Source: Ancistrus triradiatus
Taxonomy: Eukaryota; Chordata; Actinopteri; Siluriformes; Loricariidae
Reading direction: 5' to 3'
Length of the DNA: 64,000 nucleotides
NCBI GenBank assembly: GCA_025084515.1
Contig: JAJAGP010000225.1
Coordinates: forward strand, 434,001-498,000
A program made the position numbers and the translations under genes. The stretch's first letter is position 1; every line of letters begins with the position of its first letter. Positions 35,562 to 47,964 of this stretch are shown one piece after another. A model generated the notes under the pieces. That model searched no databases, was not told where the DNA came from, and worked only from the letters and a program-made list of their open reading frames with translations.

Positions 35562-38500
35562 TTCTTACCCACAGTAAAAGAGCTGTTGATGCAGTGCTGC
35601 TGTGTATCATCCAGCACTAACGGCTCCTGACATGTGCAGTGATAAGAACCGAAAGTGTTCACACACAGTCCTCCTGGACACACGTCCTCACTCTCACACT
35701 CATTATTATCTACACACACACACACACANNNNNNNNNNNNNNNNNNNNNNNNNNNNNNNNNNNNNNNNNNNNNNNNNNNNNNNNNNNNNNNNNNNNNNNN
35801 NNNNNNNNNNNNNNNNNNNNNNNNNNNNCCTTAAATCCTGTAATCTAATGATTTTACCCCTTAAATCCCCTAATCTAACGATTTTACTTCTTAAATCCTG
35901 TAATCTAATGATTTTACCCCTTAAATCCAATAATCTAATGATTTTTACACCTTAAACCCCCCAATCTAATGGTTTTACTTCTTAAATCCTGTAATCTAAT
36001 TATTTTACCCCTTAAACCTCTTAATCTAATGATTTTACCCCTTAAACTCCTTAATCTAATGATTTTACCCCTTAAATCCCCTAATCTAACGATTTTACTT
36101 CTTAAATCCTGTAATCTAATGATTTTACCCCTTAAACCCCTTAATCTCATGATTTTACCCCTTAAATCCTGTAATCTAATGATTTTACCCCTTAAACCTC
36201 TTAATCTAATGATTTTATCCCTTAATCTAATGATTTTATCCCTTAAATCCTGTAATCTAATGATTTTACCCCTTAAACTCCTTAATCTAATGATTTTACC
36301 CCTTAAATCCCATAATCTAATGATTTTACTTCTTAAATCCTGTAATCTAACGATTAAATGACCTTATATAAGAATTTAGTTCTTGACCCATTTTTATGAC
36401 ACACATTCAGCAGAATTATCTAGACTATATGAACAGGAATGCAGGTTTTCTGAATTTGACCTTTCAAAAAACAGATTTTCAACTTATGCAAAAGTTTTGG
36501 TACCCCCAATCAAACAACGTCACAAACAGCAGAGAACAAACAAATATTAACCATCAACAAGTCAATTAAGTGCAGAGCACCAGCAGAACATCTGGGGAGG
36601 TGCACAAACTTTTGCTTGAGTGTGTATGTGAATGATAGAGGAGTGTGTTTGTGTTCTTACCGACACATTGCAGCGTGTTCCTATCGTAGTAAAATCCAGT
36701 GGGACAGTAACAGGAGAAACCGGGGATGATGTTTACACACACACCGCCTTTACACACTTCAGGGTCAAACAGCTTACACTCGTCCACATCTGTGGTGATG
36801 CCACAACACACACACACACACGCAACAATAAGCACAACAGGCAACCACACATAGTGCTTTGTACTAAAAGAGTTACTATTTACATTATACAGAGAGGTGG
36901 TGCGTGTTTGTGTTACCCCTATAGCTAAAGGCTCCCAGTGCAGAAGTCACGTAGCCACTCCCACTCGGACACATGGCCTGGAACTCAGCTGAGGAAAGCA
37001 TAAATATGTGTTCATTTATATTACAAACCTGACACCTAAGCGGTGAAATGATAAATAATAAGAGGGAATAATAATATAGAACTGTTACAGATGCATACAA
37101 ACATAATACTGATATGACAGGATAAACATAAACATGTTTACACAAAAACGTCCTGGTGTTCCATGTTCCAGGTCAGATTGCACAGATTTAGCCCCTGGTG
37201 AGGTGGGCTACAACACCAGTGCGACAGATTTAAAACAAGAGATGTGTGACTCGTACACACTTTCCAGCCAAAACATTAGCGCTCACTCAGTGCAGATCGC
37301 TGCGAAAATCCACTGTAAACTTTCTTGTGCTTTTTTAAAAATCTTCACATATATTCTTAGTCACAATGCGTTGTAAGAAGCTTAGTGATAAAAGCCAACC
37401 AAAAGGAAACCAACCAGAACGATAACACAATGTATTTATAATAAACCATAGTCTTTGCATTTCATCTAATTATTGTTTATATAAGTGTTTAAGTGTTCAA
37501 TACAACTCCATTAATGTATATAATACCTTATACAGTGTGGATTTTCTGGGGGTCTGGAACGGATTCTTTCCATTTACATTATTCGTTATGGGAAAAATTC
37601 TCTTGGTACATTTTCAGCACTCGACGTGCCTTCTGGACTGAATTATTGACAATTATTATTATTATTATTATTTAAATGCTTGACATTTCAATCACTGAAA
37701 CAAAATAACACTGATTTAAAAACTCAAAATATATTTAAAATCCAAATGAATTCAAATTTTGCGAGTAAAATGGACAGACTATTAGACAGAATATAATATT
37801 GTAATATAATTACTGAGCCAAACTGAACGCCCTAGTTTCCAGATTCTTGGTCTAAACAAGTGTGAGGCTTTCGTAAGGATAAGAAAACATTAAAGAACAT
37901 AATGTTTTCAAGAATACCACTTGTTCTTAGAATTGTTCTTAAGAAAAGAGAGAACATAAGACAATCTGTAAGAAGTTATTTGAACAATAGCAGTTTTTCA
38001 AAACTTTTTTTCTTAAGAATGAAGTTAAGAAAAACACACATTTTAAGAAGATGTTCTTTCTTAAGATACTTTCGTGAATCTGGACTTTCCACGGGTCCTC
38101 AGTCCAACATATTTTACTGTTTATTATATTTAGCACCCTAATAATGATGCTAAAATGACACCACAACACTGATATGATGGTGTGTATGTGTGTGTTTGCA
38201 CTTACATGTTCCGGGTTGAGGACAGGGTGTGTGTTTACACTGCACCCCCCAGGCTCGTCCCACAGTGCAGCAGCACTCCTGTACAGTGACGTTAAACGAC
38301 AGGACCTTACACCCTTCTGTTTGACTCACACTCAAGTAACACTCTCTCTTCTCACCCGGCTGAGGAGGCGAAGAGGACGATGAGGCTGACACACACAAAC
38401 ACACATATTAGATATATTTATACCTATATTGCATTTGAGGTCTGATCGATCGGCCAATCACATGGCAGCAACTCAATGCATTTATTTTTTGGTTTTAGAT

Positions 38501-39566
38501 CATATTTATGCATAACCCTAGAAAATTCTAAAGGGTTCACAAACTTTCAAGCAAGACTGTAAGTGGAACAGGACATTTCTTGTTTAACCCCACTAGTCCC
38601 TGAGATGCTTCAGGCCTGACCAGGTGTTTAACAGTAGGGGTGTAACGATGCTCTCCGCTCATGATTCACGATCCCTTCATTTTCAAATCCCTTCATTTTC
38701 CTTCATAATGAGAAAAAGGTGCCTGATATGATATATGGCACAATATAACGCCCTCTGGTGTTCAAAGTACGCAACGACATTATTAGAAGTTCATACAGAA
38801 AACGCACGTGATACTTCCTTGATTAGATCGTTACAGTGACACGAATGACAATGACAATTTTGTACCGCGATGCATCGTTACACCCCTATTTCACAGAAAT
38901 ATTAGGAGGATCATCTTCCTACTGAAACTGCAGCCCCTGGTCGTTGGAGGCACCGGCAAAGATGACAGATAGACAGGGAAGGCACAGTATAGGGAGTTTT
39001 TCCTTGCCACTGGCTTGCTCAATTCGGGATTAGCCATAGATGTTAGAAGATTGTACTTTTAAAGCTGCTTTGAAGCAATGGTCCACTGTAAAAAGAGCTA
39101 TAGACATATATTCTCCGTTCCTCCAAGTGAAATCACTCTGGCTGTACAAGTCTGCCATCTGCTGGTGAACTGCTCTGAAGAGCTGTGTGTGTACCCTGTC
39201 TTCCTAAACTTGTTAAGACCAAATGTCCTCTTAATGATAGGAAAACCTGGCAGTTTTGACTCACGAGGACCATTTTGCCGGTCGTCTCTTCTCTAATAAC
39301 TTTTATTTGAAAACCCAAAACAGAGAAAAGATTTGCTTTAGGTTATTGAGGGTCAGGTTAAGGGTAGCATAAGTAGCTACAGTAATCATTATGTCAATGG
39401 AAAGTCCTCACAAAGATAGCAAAAGTGTTACCTGTGTTAACACACTGGCGAGTCACAGGGTTGAATTCCTCTTGTGCTTTCTCACATTCACACATGAAGG
39501 AGCCTTCAACGTTCCAACAGCGTGCCGCTCCACACACACCGGCCATCACCACACACTCATTAGTGT

Positions 39567-39614
<48 letters not shown>

Positions 39615-39901
39615 TTTATTTTTGTCCATTACATAACAATTATCTACTTGCATTGAAATCCTTTTGTGTTTAATTTATTTTGTGTCCTGGTGTGTGTGTG
39701 TGTGTGTGTGTGTGTTATTCATACCCACGCCAGGATCTCCCATCTCTTGCAAGCTCAAGCTTCGTACCCCTGATCACAGATACACTGATAGGTGCCGATC
39801 AGGTTCCGACAGAACATGTGGTTACCGCATGCAGTCGCGTTGGCACACTCATTAATATCTGAGCCAGAGAGAGACAGAGAATGTCACATTTTCATTTATT
39901 A

Positions 39902-39978
<77 letters not shown>

Positions 39979-40117
39979 CTCACCCACACACTCTCCTGTA
40001 GGTGTGATGCTGTATCCGGGATCGCAGGTGATGAGGCAGCGGAACGAGCCGATGGTGTTCTCACAGCGCTGAGATCCACACACACTTCCTCCAGAGTCTG
40101 CACACTCGTCCACGTCT

Positions 40118-40166
<49 letters not shown>

Positions 40167-40309
40167 CATGGAATGATGATTGTTGTTCAGCTGCATTTAT
40201 AAGCGGAATCTATAACAGTTACTTTACACTGAAATTTGGGTGGCATTAATTAGCTACAATAATTAATCATTATGTCTGTGGAAAGTCCCCACCAGGATAG
40301 TATGACAAA

Positions 40310-40359
<50 letters not shown>

Positions 40360-40477
40360 CCAGACAGGCTGTTTTTTCGGGGTTAGCAGTGAATCCTGAT
40401 TTGCAGTGACATACGAACGATCCATCTGTGTTTGTACAGTGTCCGTCCTCACACACTCCGCCCCTCGCACACTCGTC

Positions 40478-40539
<62 letters not shown>

Positions 40540-41387
40540 CTCAGCTGCAGATGACACTACTGAAGCTTGTATTAGCGCGTGATGAAGTTCTGATGAAGTA
40601 TAAGCAGTACCGGTGCAGATGGTGGCGTTGGCGCTGGCACGGTAACCCTGAGCGCACACACACACGTACGATCCCTCCGTGTTCATACACTCTCCTTTAG
40701 TGAAGCACAACTCTCCCTCCAAACACTCGTTTATATCTGATACACACACGCTTCATTCAGTTCCAGCCATCTTAACATCACACCACATTATACCCACAAT
40801 GCCCTGCGTCTCACCTCGGCACTGACGCCCAGGTCCTGTGGTGCGGAACCCAGGAGAACATTCACACCTGTAAGAACCAGCCGTGTTCACACACACACTC
40901 TTCAAGCCACACGTACCAGAGCTCTGACACTCATCCACATCTGCAACAACAACAACAACAACAACATTAATGTGTTATTAATGCATTACACACACACACC
41001 TGTACCTGTACACACCCAGTAAAGATGAATAAAACATGATGAATGTATTAGTGTAGTGTGTGTGTGTTTTACTGCACAGTGTGTGTTATTTCAGGGTGCG
41101 TGTGTGTGTTTGTATGACTATATTGTGTGTGTATGTGTGTCTCTCTCTATACTGTGTGGGAGAGTCTTAGTGTGTGCTATTGCACAGTGTGTGTTATGTA
41201 CAGTGTTTGTGTGTTACTGCACAGGGACTGAATGTTAATGCAGTGAATGTGTGTATGTTTGTATTACTTTAGTGTATGTGTGTGTTTATTGCATTATTGT
41301 TGCTATGGTAACGAGTACGCCAAACGATGCTCCACGCATGCGAAGTTGGACCGATGGAAATATAAACAGGATTGGGTTCACTCAGAT

Positions 41388-41467
<80 letters not shown>

Positions 41468-44400
41468 GATCTGTTTGTCTCAAGTGGAAGGTTCTGGAGG
41501 AAGCAGCTAATCAGAACCAAACGTGAATAACAGAGGCTCTCTCTGAAATAGGAGATAATTGGTTGCAGACGTCTCAGTTCCTACAGAATTCGGTTTAATA
41601 CATGAGCCTGACTTCATACAGTCTTGGGCAGAAGTTTAGCCCCCCCAAACCCAGCTCAAATGATGCTCTACAAGAACAAAACACACTACTGTCTGTTTTA
41701 AAGCAGCCCCAGTGGACTGGCATCCTGTCTAGGGCACAATTAAGTCTGTACCAAGCATAGACCCCTGTGACCCCGACTAGGACAAGAGAGGGAAAATATG
41801 TGTTATTAGTTAAAGAAAAGTAAGTGTGAATAATAAGTAACAGAGACACTCCCTCAGACAGGCTGGAGGCAACGTTGAGACTTGAACATGGGCCTGTGGC
41901 CAACTGAGTGCCCTCACGTTAGAATTATGAAGTGATATTTTAATGATGGATGAAACAGCACCCAAATCTGTAACGTGGTGGTCCTGTGGTGGGTTGTTTT
42001 TATTAAATAGCAGACAGAAGATGGTTAATATATCATAAAAGTGAGAGTTGGTAGGTCAGTATTATTCTGAGTGCCTAGTACAGAACACTAAGGGGCGGTG
42101 AAGAGCAACAAATAAGTCAAGTACGTTCCCCACCTGTGCAGGTGTTTCCCTGCAGTTTGAATCCCGCCCGACACGCACACTTGTAGCTGCCAGGAGTGTT
42201 TTCACAGCGACCGTTAGAGCAGGGGGGTGGAGTCTGAGTGCACTCGTCCACATCTACACACACACACACACACTTCAGTCTTATGCAAAACTTTGAGCAC
42301 CCTGGTAACACAACCTCTGTAACTTAAACATGACTTAGTGTACTTCTGCACATTTTAATACAAACACTGAAATAATACAAAATATTAGAGCATGGCATGT
42401 GCAAGAAGTTTGGTTTAGTAAACAGGCGTTACCTCTGCACTGGCCGTTTACGATCTGGAATCCCGGTTCGCAGGAAACGCACTTAAATGAGCCGACTGAG
42501 TTCACACACTTCTGTCCAGGACACTGAAGCTGGTTCTCACACTCATCCACATCTAAACATGGGAAACAGAAAAATACCTGATATATATCTATTACCCCGG
42601 GTCCAGAAACACACACCGTCTAAAACTCTGATATATGAACTATTTATGATCCTTATTATAACTGAGACATCTGCTTCTTACTAGTAGGGGCAACCCTGCC
42701 CTGTGCACATCACACACGCCCACCTGTAACTCGGAGGCCTCTGGAAGGTGGAACCTTAGGAGAACAGTACAGGACGCCTCCTGAATGAGATGGATCCTGG
42801 AGAAGTTCTGTACCTTAGCTCAGTGGAAGAGCGCAGGTTCTGATTCTCCCACGGTTTGAGTTCCATTTTTATGGGTCACGCCATGTTCCCGTGTCTCCTC
42901 AATCTCCTTGCATTCCTTCTGAGTCCTACTGCATTTCACCCGAGTCATGTTATATTACTTTTATTTATTTTACCTTTAATTTAACCAGTTATTTAGACCA
43001 GATTTTTATTTACAATGTTGTCCTGGCAAGCAGCACATGCCACTTGAGGAAAGGGAGGCACAAAGAAAAGGAGGAGGCCTGGTATGATGTGCTTCGTCCA
43101 AGTTCTAATACAATTCTCCCAAGTCTTATTGGATGATCTCATGATCAGCCTCCCCTCCTCTCTTGGGTGATGCCCAGAACCATGGCAACGCACCACTGGG
43201 ACTAAAACCCGGGTCCCTATAGAGGTGGGCTTTTGATCTTCCGCAGCACCCGAGTGCCACATTTCACTCTTCATGAATCAAAAATGTTGGTCAATTATCA
43301 CTAAAACTCTGAAAAACCAGCTACACCAGAACACCTTCCTACAATGCATCTGGAAAGTCTTCAGACCTTTTTAAATGTTTTCACATTTGGTTATGTTAAG
43401 GCCTTGTGCTAAAACAAAAAACACGTTTCCCCCATTAAATCTGCACTCAATACCCCATACTGAGAAAGTGAAAACACAGATGGACAAAAGGGATGTTATA
43501 AAATTCTGAGAGTTTGTTATTATTATTATTATTCTCAATGACCAGCCTTTCAGTTCTATTCCACCAGATCTTTTCTTTAATATCCATGTTTTTAGAGTCA
43601 GCCTGTTGCTCGTCCTATAAGCTCTTCATGAGCTGTTCTGCCTGGCAACCGAGCTCTGATTGGCCAGCCTGATCTTGACGCACGGCGAAAGAACGGAGAA
43701 ATTAGAACAGGCTCCGTTTAAAAAAATTAGTGTCGCAGTCCGTCAGTATGAAGGACGGCGTTACTGTACGTGTGGTCTTTTTCAAAACTTGACATGCAAG
43801 TCCTGATGCATTTCTCCAAAGTCTTGTTGGCTGATCCCAGGACTGGCTTCTCCTCCCCTCTCGGACGAAGCCCAGCACAGATGGAATGCACCACCTGAAC
43901 TAAAACCCGTGTTCCTGTAGTGGTGAACTAGTGTAACTCTCCGCAGCGCCCGAGCGCCACGTTGCGCTCTTCATGAACCAAAAATGTTTGTCAATTATCA
44001 CTAAAACTCTGACCAGTATAAAATATCAGCTACTATTTATAATTAAGTAAGTTTCTTATTTATTTGTCATGTGCATTTTAAATAGATAAAGTTGAAATCT
44101 AAATGTGGTACTGATGGGGAGAAGTTATGTCCTGCAGTATTTACCTGTACAGGTGTTCTCCTTCAGTCTGAACCCGGGGCGACACACGCAGCGGAAGCTT
44201 CCGGCAGTGTTCTCACAGCGCCCGTTAGCGCAGAGACGTGAGTTCTGAGAGCACTCTCCACATCTGATCCACCAGCAGGAGAGAATAAAAACATTTGTCT
44301 GAATTTTTGGATAAAGCTGTACGATTGTAAAGGGCAGTCAGTGTCTACAGGGGAAATCAGTTCAGTGTGTCCCTTATACATCTTATGTTGTCTTTATTGT

Positions 44401-47400
44401 CTGTTTGCACAGACACTATCTTTGTTGTCTTTGTATGCTGTTGTGTACTTTGCATTTTTATCCTTGTAAATTCAGTTTGTAGGGGGTAGCGGCTTTTTCC
44501 CTGAGGTCTCACGCCTCCAGTGTGGCTGGATATTATATAATGACAACTGGCTGAGGGAACAATGAACTTAGAGAACATCAAACATAGTGAGGGAGGAACG
44601 GACTACTGTATTTAACTGCTACGCCATCTGAATACTTATACCTCTAAGGCATAGCAGCTGTATTTGTAAAGGGGGCACCCCTGGACTGCATCGCACCCCA
44701 CAGACCCTGTTGCCATTCCCAAAGAGCTCAGAGACTCCAGAGAGTCTGCAGAGATGGAGTTAAGAGAATCAGAGACGTCTGGTGTTTAAGTTTCAGTTGT
44801 GTTCTGGAAAAATATTCTCATCTAAGAATATTTTGGGAATAGTTTGAGAACCACTGACCTAACACATCTTTAGAATGTGGTACGACACTAGAGCACCCAG
44901 AGAAAATCCATGCAAAAACAGGGAGAACATGCAAACTCCACACAAGCAGCACCCAGGCCTCTAGTCTCTAGAACTGTGAGGTGATAATTCTTACCCCTGA
45001 GCTGTCATCCTCTAATATTCAAGCTTTATAAAAATATGGTATCAACTAGAAATACTTTTCTTCGTCCATCATTGTAAGAGGCTGTATGAAACTACACATG
45101 TGGTACTAAAGGGGGCGGAGTCATGGCCTGCAGTATTTACCTGTGCAGGTGTCCTCCTCCAGTCTGAACCCGGGACGACACACGCAGCGGAAGCTTCCCC
45201 TTCAGGCAGTGTTCTCACATCGCCCGTTAGCGCAGAGACGCGGTTCTGAGAGCACTCGTCCACATCTGATCCACCAACAGGAGAGAAAGAAACATTTCCC
45301 TGAACTTTTTACTAAAGCTTTATAAAGGGGGTTTAATTATTATGGGATATAAAAGTCACTATCACCTGTGCACTGTCCGTTCCTGAAGCTGTAACCACTT
45401 TCACACGCTGAACACCTGTAAGAGCCCGGAGTGTTCACACACGCCTGTCCACGACACTGCAGGGGGTTCTCACACTCATCCACATCTGTACCACACACAC
45501 ACACACACACACACACAACAAAAAACAAAAATGCTAGAGTTCGGTCCCAGCTACCTGTTTTCTGTTTGAGCCCCGTTTATTTCGTTCTTTCCCTTTCCCT
45601 TCCTCCATTTCTTCTCTTTCTGTCTTTCTGCCCCTTTTGGAGGTGCTGTTTTGCCCCATTTGCACCTGTGCGTCTCTGCACCTATGACATGCCAGCCTTG
45701 CCTCATCTCCAGTACCTGATGGTCACACCTACAGCAGATTACCTCACCATGAGCTCTGCTATAAGGATCATAGTTGGGACCAGTCCAGCATGGGGATATT
45801 GATCCTTATTTGGTCACGGTAAGCTTGTGGGTTTGTTTGAACTTTTGGTTTCCTCTGAATTCAGAGCCTGGTTAACAATTAGTAGCGATGCATCAGCGCA
45901 GTGAGCAGGGTCAAGACCTGCCAGCAAGGTGAGGAGAGAGCAGGAAAGGTGACCCTGTCAGTAGGATTAGTGACACCTACATACCGGTCTGAAAACTTGG
46001 TGGCTTAATGGGGTAGAATTTTATTGCTGGCAAGACATTTGTCACATCTCAAGAATGGTGATCGTGAGAGCTGAGGTAAAGTGCAAGGAGGGAAATCTGT
46101 CTTGCCATCAAAGGTGGCAAGAGATGAGTTTGGCGAGATAACAAGGGGCGAGATAACAAGGTTAGACTGTATACGAGCAGCTCAGACTCTGCTGTCTCTG
46201 TTGAATACTTTGCTGTGCACCTGCACTGGCCGTCTGTCAAACTCAGCTCTTGTTGAGCTTATTGCTCCAGCCATGGACCTGAGCTGCCTGATCTGAGTGG
46301 TCGTCTGCTAGTTCCTCCCTCGAACCTGACTGCTTGTCTCCGGTGTTCGTCCTGGACCTATGCCACTGCCTCTGTCTGGGTTCTCTCTCCCTCTCCTTCT
46401 CTCTCCTGACCTTAGTTCTGTTAAATAATGATCTTTTTTTCATTTCTAGTTCATGTTTGATTCATTTTGTGAGTCAGTATAAAGTTTCAGAAGTAAATTA
46501 GGTTGGCCCGCTTGTGCTCAAGAACAAAAAGAATAAAAAGTATTAAGACGCAATGGCATTTGACTAGTCCACCACCGGAGGTAAGGCAAAATGAGGATAA
46601 TTCCCTGGCACTGCAAGAGCAATCTCTGCCAGGGCCCTGAAAAGGACTGGCATCACATCCAGAGAATACTCATGTCTGCACCCAGTAACCTCTGGAACAG
46701 ACATCAGAACCTCCTACAACCCTGACCAGGAATTATAATATATAATATATTATACTACTAACTATAATAATATTAATGTTAATGATTGTAGTAGTAAATA
46801 CATATATAGAGTATATATAGAGAGTTTTAGTATAAAAATATATAGTGCTCTCTGTACGTGGTGATTTTGGCTTTTCCTGTTTTTTGTTTTGTTTTGGCAC
46901 ACACTTTTGGGACTAGTCCCAGCCCTGGCATACACACACATGGGTTTTATGATACACACCTGGCTCATATCACATCATGAGTCAGACTGGTTCATATCAT
47001 ATCACAACATGGTCTGATCTGTGTACTGGGATGTTGTACTGTGCTCCTCGGGGTGGGAGCAGGGGCTGGGGCGCTACTTTACAGTCTGTTTGGATTCTTT
47101 TGGAACTCTACTTTTTATATTCAGCTGGTCTACTGCACAGCTACAGTATTCCTACATACATACCTTACCAAGTGGACAAAACGTAGGTTAAATTTAATAA
47201 TAGCTTTAATATTAAATCATTCTGATAATAAAAGTGCAGATTTAGCTATTGGTCAATGTCTTCATTTGTCTTCTTTCTTTATTCATGTTTATCTAAGCTA
47301 AGACAAAATTATTTTATACACATATCTGTATCTGTGTAAATTAATGCATCTTGGAAAAATATATTATATAATGAGAACAAACAAGGTGCATAAGGGTTTG

Positions 47401-47758
47401 GTGTGAATAAGGACAGACTCGTTTTTACCTGTACAGGTGTTTCCTTGTAGTCTGTAACCTGTTCTGCACACCACACCTGTAGCTGCCCTGTGTGTTCTCA
47501 CACTGACCGTCAGAGCGGGAGACAGAGTTCGACGGCACTCATCAAATATCTGAAAGAACAAAAGGGTTGTGTAATAGAATACACAACAACAACAACAATA
47601 ATAATAATAATAATAATAATAACAACAACAACAGTAACAACATCAATAAATAATAATAATAATTTATATAATTTTATTAGTAGTGGTATTAGAACTACAA
47701 TAATGATTAATAATAAACAATAATATATGAATAAATTAATACATGAATGATTAAACAC

Positions 47759-47843
<85 letters not shown>

Positions 47844-47852
47844 CTACATTAA

Positions 47853-47898
<46 letters not shown>

Positions 47899-47925
47899 TG
47901 TAGTTGTTGTTTTTTGTTGTTTTTA

Positions 47926-47964
<39 letters not shown>

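Noticed and set aside
35829..36360. CRISPR-like array
   Set aside because: The 30-bp units are directly adjacent with no spacers, and the context is an animal gene intron.
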